From Pyrus communis (Eukaryota; Streptophyta; Magnoliopsida; Rosales; Rosaceae): a stretch of DNA of 64,000 nucleotides. This document shows positions 33,585 through 44,699 of the stretch, one piece after another. Location: assembly GCF_963583255.1 (NCBI RefSeq), contig NC_084816.1, positions 15,301,100 through 15,365,099 of the forward strand, given 5' to 3'. The notes under the pieces are model-generated. The model did not search any database, was not told the origin of the DNA, and saw nothing but the letters and a program-made list of their open reading frames with translations. Made by a program: the position numbers and the translations under genes. Each line of letters opens with the position of its first letter. Position 1 is the first letter of the stretch.

Positions 33585-33588
<4 letters not shown>
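33454..33588. mobile_element. Cassandra LTR fragment with an inverted end joined on
   Basis: 33454-33564 matches the 3' third of a Cassandra LTR: 'agttcccaaaaacaaaaccg', 'caaagcggacaatatcgtgc', then 'gggccgggatgtga'. It compares well with 13680-13792. It is followed at once by CCCCTGGGCGATGTGGGATG and TCACA, which is the reverse complement of a Cassandra LTR start. The two pieces meet head to head with no spacer. The 5S-like part would fall in or before the gap. Confidence 0.8.
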
Positions 33589-33626
<38 letters not shown>

Positions 33627-33705
33627 CATTCAAATGTATATAGTACTACCACAAGCTCAATATATACATATATATATATATATATCTATATATATATATG
33701 TGTAT
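33585..33705. repeat. (CA)n and (TA)n microsatellites
   Basis: CA repeats at 33585-33606 pass into TA repeats at 33607-33626, with more TA-rich repeats at about 33660-33705. Confidence 0.85.
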
Positions 33706-33709
33706 ATGT

Positions 33710-35910
33710 ATATGCACAGTACTACATATATGATCAAACATATTATACTAATTAATCTACCTATATGTAAATTTATGATGAGCAAATAACATATATTTTG
33801 TGGGTATCATCATATATATTGGGCACATTTTATTATTATGTGGACAAAAGAATAGGTAAAATAGTATTGAATAAAATAATATATTTTTTATTTTTTTATT
33901 TTTTATGTTGGTACGTTATTTTGCATCTATTTTGCTTACATTGGGTTTGCTTTATTATGTAGGTAAATTATTTTGTATGTATTTTACATATAATGGGGAA
34001 ATTATTTTGCTTTTTTTTCTTAAGCAATCTAACATTTTAAAATTCGAATAATAGGTGCACTGAATCAAATAACATTTTTTGTAGGTAAATTATTTTGCAC
34101 GAATTTTTACGTATACCAGGCTTTTTTTTTTTTTTTTTGTTATATATATGTGTGTGAAATAATTTACCTACATTTATATGTAAAATATAATTTGTTGACT
34201 TAACAAAGCATGAATTATTACATATATTAGGCATGTTTTGTTGTTATTATATATTAGGCAATAAATTTATTATTTATTATTTTTCGTAAAATCATTAATT
34301 CTCTCTTACTAATTGTGTACATCAAACATTCATATAGGGGTGTTTTGGACATCAAAAATTTTTAAATGTGTAAAGTCAAATATAATTAATGAATTTGCTG
34401 ATATGGAATCTAGTTAATGAGTTTTGTATGAGTAAAAAACTTATGATGGGTTTTATGTAAAGAACATTAAATTTCAAAGGCTAAAGTCATATTTTCAGTT
34501 TTTCTTACCTTAATGTTAAGTAACCATGGTTTGTTGTCTTTCGTTTTTGGGTTGAAGTCCATGGCAGTGAATTTTGGGTATGGGAAGTCAACATTCAAGT
34601 TAGGTTTTATTGTTGAACATTGATTTTATTTACCATCCATTGAGTTTTGGGGGAGTATTCATGACATGGATTATTTTCACAATTGAATCATCAGGTCAAA
34701 GTTGTTTTTAAGGGGTTTTTTAATTTTTTTTAATTTTTTTTTTGTGTGGAAACGAAGTTGTTTTTAAGTTTAGATCTACTTATTCTAAAAAGATCATGAT
34801 AGGCATAGGGTTGAATTATTCACGAAATTATTAACAAAAATTTGGTTGAGCCATAAATTTTTACAAAGAAGAGATTGGGCTTTACTCAAATTTGGGTTGG
34901 TTATCAATTAAAAATAAAAAGCCAGTTTTAATGTGGCCGTGTGGGCTATTGGTCAATCCATGATCCATGTTTACAAAGAAATGTTCTTCTAATTAAATAA
35001 AGAGAAATTAGGGACTCTATTAAAATTGAGATTCTTTACTGACTCTCTGCCACTTCATATTTGTGGTATACTGCTCTATATTGTTGACATGATAATTGAT
35101 GTTAAACTGTGAGGTTAGGAAGACTAAATTTTGTAAACTAAATGATGTGGTTGTTGATAATTGGATGATTACATAAAGTGTTGATTAAAGTAGTTATTTC
35201 TTATTGGTAATACGTCATTATTTTAAAATTTAGTCTCCATAACATATTGGGAGGAGTTGAGATAAAAATAAAGGAAACGTGGGACTCTCTCCCACATCTC
35301 TGCAATCAGAAACCCACACTTCTTGAAGCATCTATGTGGAGGTGGTTTCTCACCCACACACTTTCACAGCCTTCCACAGTACGCAGCATAACATAAGTAT
35401 AGTGGTGCTTTGCCAACCGTTGTTATCTGATTGCGTATATAAGAAGCATGGTTCGGGAAGAAAAGACAGAAAAGCGTACTGATCAAATTCATTTTCCTTC
35501 AAAAACAAGTTGTTGATCAAGTACTTTGCTTTCAAAAGGAAATAAGGATGAAAAAGTGATTCATCAAAAAGGCGTTGCTGCTAGTCGTTGGATAAGAAAG
35601 GTTGCACTCATGTGCAAAGTCCACCAAAAATGGTGCATGAGTTGTCCAAGATGCCGACGAAGAACTCTGCTGTGCAAAGTGCATATAAGAAGGTGTAGTT
35701 ATTGTCGTCACCGACGGAGAAAAATTCGCAGAAAAGATGTGTCCGCAAGCTCCCTTCATATGCTACTCGTACATGGACACTCGCAAGGTCTTCACGTTGT
35801 TGCACCCGCTCATAGAACACCAGCAAAGTCTTCTATAAGCACCAAAGACAGAAAATGATATAATCGATCCATTGATTATTTGAAAGATGAAGAGAAGATC
35901 GTTCTAATTT
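33710..35910. other. AT-rich intergenic region
   Basis: Several repeats of 'ggtaaattattttgca' occur in direct and inverted orientation (about 33910-34170), suggesting decayed MITEs. Around 35526-35858 an open plus frame of about 110 codons rich in Arg, Lys and Cys exists, but its bias follows imperfect internal duplication of 'tgtgcaaagt' phrases and I see no family. No gene is claimed. Confidence 0.35.
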
Positions 35911-35919
35911 GTGGGATCA

Positions 35920-36475
35920 TGATTTTTCAGGGTCGGATTAAAACGGATCGGAATATGCATACCTCAGTAGTTAGGTAATGGACTTAACATCGTTCGATAA
36001 GGAGATAAATAAACAGAGTCGCAGTGCCACTAGTCATCCTGTTCTGAAATCATGGGCAAAATCTAATGAATGCGCTGAGATTGACTATGCTTATTCCGCA
36101 ATATACAGAAACCTAATCCAGAAAGGAATCAATAGGTTTCCTATAATCTTGGAGTTCTACCATCTAAGGATTGGTGAGATATCCTCTCGGATTCTCCTAG
36201 TTTAATAAGGATTCTAATATCCTAAAAGTTCCTCTCCTCAACTAGTACAAATATATCTTTCTAAGGTTTATCTCTGGTAAAGTAATTATCACGTACTCAT
36301 TCTCTTGCCCATCACTTAAGTCTTATAGTGTTCACTAACTTGACCGTCGGAAAGCATTTGACCAGCACATCCCCCTCCGGTCTTAGGCTTGCTCACAATT
36401 GTTTGTTCTTTTACAGGTTACTTAGATTTGTGCATCTCCACCTCCTACGCGGTGTGCGAATTTGGTTCCAATAAT
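35920..36475 (+). repeat. orphan LTR of a Gypsy-like element, tentative
   Basis: The right edge is well marked: '...gaatttggttcca' followed by ATTGGTGCTTTCATTGAGAG (36475-36494). That same motif directly follows the left LTR of Gypsy-B (58723-58742), where it occupies the primer-site position. The left edge at TGTGGGATCATG is a guess from its likeness to TGTGGAGCC of Gypsy-B. No partner LTR is seen in the window. Confidence 0.45.
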
Positions 36476-36534
36476 TGGTGCTTTCATTGAGAGTGAACTC
36501 ATATTTCTCCAGACCAATCACGTTACCACAACCA

Positions 36535-37865
36535 TGAACACAGAAGAAGGCTCTGTTAACTCCAACGTTAACAAGGCGATTGAGGACAACTTTGCCCTGA
36601 TGTTTCCATCGCACCCGTTGAGAATAATCATGTTCCTGACTCTACCACCACTTCAGGGGCAATCAATCAAATTTCGGATGCTGCAACCACCCCAGGACAA
36701 CTCTACCTTGGTGCTTCGATTGCTGAACCACCACCTACTCTATAGAAAGTATGGGATACTTTAATAAAGATCAACGTTTTTGTTGATAAGTTGCAGCAAG
36801 ACTATACTGTTTTTCTAAGAGTCACGCAAACTTTATGGATGTCAAGAAAAGAATGAAAGCTCTAGAAAGCTCCAGCAGGACCACTCCACAGACTCAAATT
36901 CATGTCTTCAATTACGACAATATAAGTACCATAACTCTAAACGGACAACTCATCGAGTCAACTTCTACTCAAACTCCAGCAGACATCGTTGATCTTAGTA
37001 CAAAAGTTCTTCATAATGATCAAACTGGCAACTGCACCATTGCAAACGGGATATAGATTCCATGCAACCCTAGTCCCTGGGACACTGCAAAAGTTCCCAA
37101 GATGGAACCACAACATTTGAGCTTTGACGAACCAAAGTCCTTGGAGAAGCCAAAGAGACACCAGCTCCAGAATCACGACATAACTAGGGATGCCCCAAGG
37201 AAAACTCCACCTCGTACCCCTGGTCGGGTCGACATGAAAGACTCTCCTCAACAATCAAATATGTGCCTCTGCTTGATAAGTTTTCTAAGTCCAGATTCAA
37301 ACACTTCTGTAGCGACTCCGACCCAAATTATTAGCTCATTCGATCAATTGTTTTTAAAGCTTGGTTGACATATTCACCAACACCTATCTGGTGTACTGCG
37401 ATGTCCGGAAATGACACAAGGCAATATTCAACATGGTAGCTTAAAGCAAGGACAAAAGTCTTAGGGTTTACCTAAAGTGATTCCACGTAGAATTGATTAA
37501 GGTAGAGAGGCGAGATGACAAGCTTGCCACTATAGCCTTCAAGCGGGACTGTATGTCCACTTGCCCCTATATCAAAAGCTAAACAAGAGGGAATATGACA
37601 ATGTCACCTTGGCGGAATGTTTCGATGTAGTAGACAACCTCACTAACTAGGATGACAAAACAAGAAAGAAGGTTCTTGATTAAGAATGCAGCAAGAAGCT
37701 TAAACACAAAAGGGAATACCGCAACAGTTTGCCTCAGTCACCCCGTCAGAATGACAGAATGAGACAAAAAGATAAACCAAATCTGTCGAGGTCGAGGCAG
37801 TATACGGACTTGAACACGACCATCAACAACATCCTCCACAATATCATTTGGAACTACAACTGAAC
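36535..37865 (+). pseudogene. decayed Gypsy gag remnant
   Basis: An ATG at 36535 begins a short frame (MNTEEGSVNSNVNKAIEDNF). Further blocks in several plus-strand frames include SLRVYLK.FHVELIKVERRD near 37450-37515 and FKRDCMSTCPYIKS near 37540. These resemble the capsid part of plant Ty3/Gypsy gag proteins. Many stops and frameshifts are present, and the pol region does not follow. Confidence 0.5.
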
Positions 37866-37869
37866 TCGA

Positions 37870-38345
37870 TTTAAAGTTGTACAAAAGATAAATATGGGAA
37901 AGAGGTTGACGATACTTTCTATAAGCAACTCATTGGCAGACTTATGTGCTTATCCTCCATGAGGCTTGAGATCATATATGCAGTGATTCTGGTAAGTCAA
38001 TATATGGAAAAACCAATTAAAATGCATCTCAATGCAGCTAGAAGAATCCTCAGATATGTGAAGGGGACAATTGATTATGGTGTGTTCTATAAAAGGGCAA
38101 ATGATGTTGGTTTTGTTGGGTACACAGACAGTGACTATGTAGGTGATATAGATGATCGTAAAAGCACTTTTAACTATGCGTTCATGCTTAATTCTGGTGC
38201 AATATCATGGTCCCCCAAGAAGCAATAAATAGTGACACTTTCTCAACTGAAGCTGAGTTTGTGGCAGCAGCTCCAAAATCATGTTGAGCTGTGTGGCTCA
38301 GAAAGTATGTTTGAAGTACTTGGTAATGACCAAAAGGACCAACGA
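37870..38345 (+). pseudogene. Copia RT-end and RNase H fragment
   Basis: The plus frame carries IYAVILVSQYMEKPIKMHLN, AARRILRYVKGTIDYGVFY, YTDSDYVGDIDDRKST and ISWSPKKQ, then a stop and TTEAEFVAAA. These are the conserved blocks at the end of Copia pol. It lies before, and so out of order with, the RT fragment that follows, so it must come from a different copy. Confidence 0.8.
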
Positions 38346-38389
38346 TTACCTATTGTGACAACATGTCACAATTAAATACAGGGTTGACA

Positions 38390-39690
38390 GATCAATTGAC
38401 AGGTACAAAACAAGGTTGGTGGTAAAGGTTATACTCAAAAGTATTAGGTAGATTACCATGAAACGTTTCACCAGTAGCGAAGATAAATACGGTACGTGTT
38501 TGAATCTCTTTAGCTGCAAACATGGATTGGCCGCTAAAACACTTTGATGTGAAGAATGCTTTCCTTCATGGAAATCTAGAAGAAAAAGTATATATAATTT
38601 TCTTCATGGATATGAAGTGGGAAGAATGAGTGTGTAGATTGCATAAGTCTCTCTATGGGCTTAAGCAATCACCCCGTGTGTGGCTCGATAGGTTCACTCA
38701 AGCAATAAAGAAAAATGGACATTATCAGAGTAAACAATAAAGAAAAATGCGTAGATCGAACAAAGTAACTACACTGATTATCTATGTAGATGACATGATT
38801 ATTACAGGGGATGACTCAAATAAGATAATTAGATTGCAGGAGAATCTTGCATCAGAGTTTGAGATGAGAAACTTGGGAGATAGTAACTTCTTGGAGTTAA
38901 GGTTGCTCGCTCGTCCAAATGTATTTTCTTATCTCAATGGAAATATGTATTAGATTTGTGAAAAGAAACTGGTATGCTAGGGTGTAAACCTATGTACAAC
39001 CCTATTGTAGAAAAACATCATCTGGGTGTTTATCCTATCAGGTGCCTGTTGTTAAAAGTAGTTATCAGAGGCTAATAGGGAGATTAATTTATTTAGCTCA
39101 TACTCGCCCTGATATTACCTATGCGGTGAGTGTTGTAAGTCAATTTATGCATTCACCAAGTAAAGATCATAGGGCTACTATTATGCATTTTTTAGCATAT
39201 TTGAAATATGCACCTCATAAAGGAATTTTATATGGAAAACTCAGACATCTAGAAATCGAATGATTTACATATATGTATTGAGTAGGTGATGTTACTTATA
39301 GGCGCTCTACTTCTAGATATTATATGTTTGTTGGAGGAATTTTGGTTACATGGGCAGTAAGAAACAAAAAGTGGTGTCACGAGCATTTGCTGAGACTGAG
39401 TATGGAGGTATGGCTTAAAGGACTTTTGAGATCCTTTGGTTACGGAAACTACTTTGGGGACTTGGGTTTAAGCCTGATGCAATGAAGTTATATTGTGATA
39501 ATAAGTCTGCCATGGACATTACATACAATCCGGTATAGCATGATAGAACGAAACATGTGGATGTTAACAAACACTTTATTAAGGAGAATCTGGAGAAGAA
39601 GATTGTGCCATACCGTTTGAAAACTTTGGCTAACATCTTACAGATTTCCTTATCCATGCCGAGGGTAGTAAGTGTTTAATGACTCAGTTG
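38390..39690 (+). pseudogene. second degenerate Copia RT/RNase H fragment
   Basis: In order: an RT opening (VVKGYTQK), HFDVKNAFLHGNLEE, LHKSLYGLKQSPRVW, an intact catalytic box IIYVDDMIITGDD (38776-38820), LIYLAHTRPDITYAVSVVSQ (39070-39140), SKKQKVVSRAFAETEYGGMA and LYCDNKSAMDI with a closing HVDVNKHFIKENLEKKIV. Stops and shifts separate the blocks. A purine tract (TTGAGAGGGAG) and a putative LTR start TGTTAAAATG follow at about 39724-39740. Confidence 0.8.
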
Positions 39691-39736
39691 TCAAGTTGGG
39701 CATGTGTGATATTTATGTGCTAACTTGAGAGGGAGT

Positions 39737-40560
39737 GTTAAAATGAGTCATTAAGAGTAGCTATTGTAGGAATCCTTAGAGATATTGTAGGAGTTGTTGT
39801 GAAAATGGGGATACGTGTGCAGTGGACATAAAGTAAATAAGACACAATATTTACGAGGTTCGGCAAATGTGCTTACGTTCTTAGGGGCAATAGCAATAGT
39901 CTCTCTCACTATCATACTGAAATTACAAAGTAATGGAAAAAATACATTGTATCTATGCCTTTCTATTCTATTTGTAAGCTGATAAGTCTTTATATAGAGA
40001 AACTATATCTTCTTTGTTAAGGTTAAAAAGTGTGAAAGTAGGCAGCATAACTTCAATATTTGTTGAGTGTCGATGACTTTTTCTTCAAGTGGGTTATCCA
40101 CCTTTATAGCAGGAGTCCTTTATTAGGAAAGAATTATATTGTGTTATAGCCTTCCTTGTAGAACAAGGTTTGTATGTGTATATGTTGTAAATCCTTATTG
40201 AATTATGAACAAGTATTTTGGGTGTACAATCCTACTCGGCATCTAGAGCTAGGTCGTAAAAGAACAAAAACCCTAAACAAATTCCGCAGCTATCTACAAG
40301 GGCTGTATTCTTCTGCCCTTGCTGTACTAGTGCTGCAAGTGAGTGGTTCCCAAAATTTATGTCTAAATTTATACAATTACATTCCTAAATATTATTAGCC
40401 ACAACAACTTGGATTTTTTTTAATCGATTCATGCTCATTCCGATTCCATCATCCAATTGCGTAATGCTTATCTGAAACGATTCCCTAATACACTGTTCCA
40501 TTTTGGCAGAAATAATGGCCCAAGGCCCATAACTAAGCAGAAGCCCAATTAGCCCAAGGG
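39737..40560 (+). other. putative LTR start and intergenic sequence before RPS2
   Basis: TGTTAAAATGAGTCATTAAG directly follows the polypurine tract of the Copia remnant, so a 3' LTR probably begins at 39737. Its right edge is not identifiable without the other copy. The remainder up to the RPS2 promoter shows nothing definite. Confidence 0.4.
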
Positions 40561-40630
40561 GGCCACTCAGAAAACCAGAGCAGACCAAGAGCTCCATTTA
40601 CAAACCCTAACCCTAGCATCTATAAAAACA
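40510..40630 (+). promoter_or_regulatory. RPS2 promoter: site II motifs, telo-box and TATA box
   Basis: Several GGCCCA/AGCCCA motifs (site II, the TCP-binding type) cluster at about 40515-40565. A telo-box (AAACCCTAACCCTAG) lies at 40602-40615, followed by TATAAAAA at 40621-40628. Site II plus telo-box is the standard combination in plant ribosomal protein promoters and ties expression to cell growth. Confidence 0.8.
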
Positions 40631-40732
40631 AAGATAACCATTTCTCCGCAACCCCAAACCCTCACTCCTGCCGTTTGCTCTCTCTCCTCTTCCCTTCCCC
40701 TCCATTCTTCTCACAACCCATAACCCTCAATA

Positions 40733-42482
40733 ATGGCAGAGAGACCAGCTGAGAGAGGCCGCGGCGGATTCGGTCGTGGATTCGGTGACCGCGGTGGACG
40801 CGGTGACCGTGGTGGACGCGGGCGCGGACGCCGACCCGGCCGACGCGAAGAGGAAGAGAAGTGGGTCCCAGTGACGAAGCTAGGCCGCCTTGTGAAGGAG
40901 GGCAAGATCCGCAGCCTGGAGCAGATCTATCTCCACTCCCTCCCCATCAAGGAGCACCAGATCATCGACACTCTCGTCACCCCCGGCAGTCTGAAGGATG
41001 AGGTCATGAAGATTATGCCGGTGCAGAAGCAGACCCGGGCCGGTCAGCGAACACGGTTCAAGGCCTTCGTGGTGGTCGGGGACACGAACGGGCACGTCGG
41101 GCTCGGCGTGAAGTGCAGCAAGGAGGTGGCGACTGCGATTCGCGGCGCAATTATATTGGCTAAGCTGTCTGTGATTCCGGTGAGGAGAGGTTACTGGGGT
41201 AACAAGATTGGTAAGCCCCATACAGTGCCGTGTAAGGTGACCGGGAAGTGTGGGTCGGTCACGGTGAGGATGGTGCCCGCTCCCCGTGGTTCCGGGATTG
41301 TGGCTGCCCGTGTGCCCAAGAAGGTGTTGCAGTTTGCTGGTATTGATGATGTCTTCACTTCATCCCGTGGCTCCACCAAGACCCTCGGCAATTTCGTCAA
41401 GGTATATATCTTTCGAGACTTTCGATTATTATTGATACCAAATTGTGTTCAATTATTTATTTGATATTGTTTGCATTGATTGATATATATATATCGTTGT
41501 GCTAATTTGAAATGTTTGACAAACTGTTTATTCATATCGTTGACAAAGAGCTCTTTACTCTGAGAATTAGGCTTGTTGCAGTGTGTTGGCTGATGTATGA
41601 TCACAGTGTTTATATCCATAAAATTGTACTTGTGAAGATTTGCAATCTCGGCCCGTTGTAGCAAGCTACTTGTATTGCTTAAAATGTAGATTGCTTTGTT
41701 TTTAAAAGTTGAAATCTTTGTTGAAACCCTTCCTGCAATGCTTTTAGTTGAAGTGATACATTATCTTGATATATCGTATTGGGATATGATGATATGTTTT
41801 CGATATGTCGTCATGATACAAGACACGAGATTACAAATTTCGTTTACCTTTACTAGTGATGGTTTGAACTATTAATGTGTTTGGAGGATCTCTTTTGTTA
41901 TTTTGCATATAGTATGCATGAATGAGATGAAATTCAAAACCTTGCTACCGAGTTTTTGCGTGTTTAGTCTATGGTTCTGACCATTAATTCGGCTAGTCAA
42001 TACTATGTCGTGAGTCATTAATATAGAGGATAGTACTTGCTCATAGGTGATGGCTGCATGATGCCGAAGTTATGTTTTCAAATGGTGCGGAGATCAATGA
42101 TTTAGTATTAGGATAATCAAACTCCTTAACATGAAAACCAAGTAAAGCTACATTGCTGATTCCTTTGTAGTTGTGTTAATTCTTAATTTGCCGTTTCCCT
42201 CAGTAAAAACCCTTTTTTTTTTTTTTTTTTTTTTTGATGTGATGACAAAACTGGTTGAAGTGTTTGTTTAATTTCATATCGTGTGCATGATATCTGATCT
42301 CAGTGTTCTTTCAATTGTCGCAGGCCACTTTCGATTGCCTCCTGAAGACTTATGGTTTCTTGACACCTGAGTTCTGGAAAGAGACACGCTTCACCAGTTC
42401 TCCGTTCCAGGAGTTCACCGACTTTCTGGGAAAGCCAACTAAACCCCTTCTTATCGAAGATGTTGAGAAAGTAGAAGCCTAG
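40733..42482 (+). CDS. RPS2: 40S ribosomal protein S2 (uS5)
   Basis: Exon 1 is 40733-41401 and exon 2 is 42324-42482, joined by a 922-base GT-AG intron in phase 0; the product is 275 aa. Residues 7-38 are a Gly/Arg-rich tail of the kind methylated in eukaryotic S2. The S5 N-terminal RNA-binding domain follows ([16 protein letters not shown] onward, with the conserved [20 protein letters not shown]). The C-terminal S5 domain is next ([34 protein letters not shown]), and the end is [19 protein letters not shown]. The protein sits in the small subunit near the mRNA entry channel and helps decoding fidelity. Length and motifs match plant S2. The start is the first ATG, in a good context (AATAATGGC), about 105 bases from the TATA box. 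No defect is seen, so it should be functional. Confidence 0.97.
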
Positions 42483-44168
42483 TGTGAGAGATCCTAGTAT
42501 TCCTTTAAAGATGAAATCTTGGTTTCGAGTTTTCTAGGTTTGAAGACATTAATATGTTGTCTTTTTTTTTTTGTCTAAGAATGATTAACGTTTATAATTT
42601 GTCGTTCTTTTGTGGTAATTTTGATCGATGTCGGATTCAATCATGTTACCTTGCTGAGATTTTTGGACTTACAAGAGCTCCGATACTTTTGTTTTGTTCT
42701 TTAAGCATTTGCCCCTTCTTACTAATGTGTTCATTTGCCTTGTAAACCTTGTGTGGTGGTTCATACTCACTCTGTAGGACATAATATTTTGGTATGGAAC
42801 ACGCAATTTAAGGGAGTCGAACCTACGGATAGTGATTGAAAATACTACTAGAGCGCAGTACAATTCGCTCCCGTTAATTTTGTTGTAGCTTTATCCTTTT
42901 ATCAAAATTACATCATCGTCACCCCTATTTAAGTTAAAGATGAGCAAAGCATATGGTGAAGTTTTCTGAGATTGAAGATGGAGAAGCATGGATTCGGTCG
43001 GAGTTTCCTACTCCTTGCTAATGGCGTCTCCACAGGTTACTTAACGCCCTCCCGTGGTCTCCGACACTCGTAATCCCCTTTCCCTCCTGCAATGTGCTGA
43101 AGGACTTGCAAGTTGGGTCATTAACGATCCGTTTGGTAGGTTGGATGAGACATGTTATTAGCTTTTAAAATGAAATTAAATCCAAGATTGTTGTTTGATG
43201 TGTTTAATGAGTATCACTCCGTTCCACCAAACGTGCCTCAAGAGTGAAATAAAAGGTCATCCCACGACATCTATATCTGCGACAATGCTTCTAGCAACAA
43301 CCATTCTCCTCGTAGTGCGATCATATTACACTACGTTGAATAAGGAAAATATTAACTTAGAATTTTGACAAAAGTTAGAATTTATAAATTAACATGTACC
43401 AATTTTTTTATTTGGATTCATAAACATAAAAATTTAGAATTTCCATGTGGAAGAAAAACTTGAAATTTGGGACCTCCAATTCCCAAGGTTAAATTCTATG
43501 TAAATATATGTAATTTCCAAATTTTTATAAGTGAGAGTTTAGAAATAATAAATTATGTATTCAAATTCTATTGTTCTTTTAAGTTAGTCAAACAAGAAAA
43601 TTCATAAATTCTATAAAATAAAATTCCGTTATTTAATTTTTTTTATCCAAACATAATGTTATAATAGCTATTGATAGTCCATCATAACTTTATGGTGGGT
43701 CCCATGTAAAAAAATGCCTCGCAACTCTCCATATTAGGTGCTTGTGCTACATGCTCCTGACGCAAAATAAATAAATGTCTCAATTGACATTAACGTCAAA
43801 TTTGGACTCTGACTCAAAATTGACATGGTTGCTGCCATGGTTGATGGAGCTTTTGCAGGCCAAAATGAATTGATGTGTGTTTTGGGTTGGATTTGGGATA
43901 TAGCCGTGTCAATCACAGATTTGAGTGTCATTTGCAACATAAGAAAAATATTTCTTATACACCATTTTTCTATCTCTACACAATCGTGTTTATTCATGTC
44001 ACTTAATTCTTCTTTTTTTCATTTATTCAATTCAAAGGTGTAAAAAATTTGTTGGTTTCTTACCATTCTTCCATTTCAAGTAGTAAATAGGGTAAAATAT
44101 CACAAATAGAGTGAAATCTATATTTGGTGGATTATCCTAAAAGGATTTTCAAGAAAGATAAATTAAGA
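42483..44168. other. intergenic region between RPS2 and PSBTN
   Basis: The first 150-250 bases are RPS2 3' UTR. Around 43126-43240 a short stretch begins CGTTTGGTAGGTTGGATG and ends with the loosely inverted CCACCAAACGTGCC, possibly a small Tourist-like MITE. About 43355-43640 is AT-rich. No further gene is supported. Confidence 0.4.
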
Positions 44169-44203
44169 CACGTGGCAACAACCCGTTGGCCATAATATTT
44201 ATG
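44169..44203 (+). promoter_or_regulatory. G-box and I-box upstream of PSBTN
   Basis: CACGTG lies at 44169-44174 and GATAAG at about 44196-44202, some 150-180 bases upstream of the start codon. A G-box with a nearby I-box is the classic light-response pairing of nuclear photosynthesis genes. Confidence 0.6.
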
Positions 44204-44351
44204 TCGATAAGGAAGTGGATGATGATCTTCCAAGAAACACATACTCTTGCCACTTTGGACTTTAAACTAGCTCAGAATTTCACTTCACTCATACCGCAAA
44301 TCAGATAGAACGATAGAGAGAGTCAAAAACTAAAAGCTAAAATTTGCAGAG

Positions 44352-44672
44352 ATGGCATCCATGACCATGACAGCCGCCTCATTCCTGACTGCAGGCTCAG
44401 TCTCAACCGTCGCCAAACCTTCAACTTCCAGCCGCCGGAGCCTCGTCGTGGCCAAGGCCGTAGCCAGACCCTCAGAGGGAGAAACAAAGAAGGAAGGGAG
44501 CAGCAACAGCAGTGGAAGGAGGGACTTGATGTTTGCGGCTGCGGCTGCGGCGGCCTGCTCTCTTGCCAAGGTTGCCTTGGCGGATGAGCCAAAGAGGGGG
44601 ACCAAAGAAGCCAAGGAGAAGTATGCTCCTGTTTGCGTCACCATGCCAACTGCTCGTATCTGTCGCAACTGA
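44352..44672 (+). CDS. PSBTN: photosystem II 5 kDa protein, chloroplastic (nuclear PsbT, PsbTn)
   Basis: Intronless frame of 106 aa. Residues 1-about 50 form a Ser/Thr/Arg-rich chloroplast transit peptide. A thylakoid-transfer domain follows: a twin-arginine pair (GRRDLMF), an Ala-rich hydrophobic stretch ([13 protein letters not shown]) and an ALA cleavage motif before DEPKRG. The mature peptide is about 28 residues, ends [16 protein letters not shown] and has the two cysteines conserved in the family, so it is delivered to the lumen and associates with photosystem II near CP47 and PsbE. Length and mature sequence fit the plant family closely. The ATG at 44352 is the first in the transcript, a short distance after a purine-rich leader. 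No damage is visible. Confidence 0.95.
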   Translation: MASMTMTAASFLTAGSVSTVAKPSTSSRRSLVVAKAVARPSEGETKKEGSSNSSGRRDLMFAAAAAAACSLAKVALADEPKRGTKEAKEKYAPVCVTMPTARICRN

Positions 44673-44699
44673 GGAAACCACTACGTACTTTCGTTTTCT

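Noticed and set aside
32588..33720. CRISPR-like or satellite arrays in the TA/CA-rich parts
   Set aside because: Simple dinucleotide repeats only, with no repeat-spacer structure; CRISPR is not expected in a plant nuclear genome.
35526..35858. 110-codon Arg/Cys-rich plus-strand frame
   Set aside because: The frame arises from partly repeated 'tgtgcaaagt' phrases, has an overlapping open frame on the other strand and no recognised domain.
40711..41400. Minus-strand open frames over RPS2 exon 1
   Set aside because: Long antisense frames result from the GC-rich codon usage of RPS2; no homology or promoter supports them.
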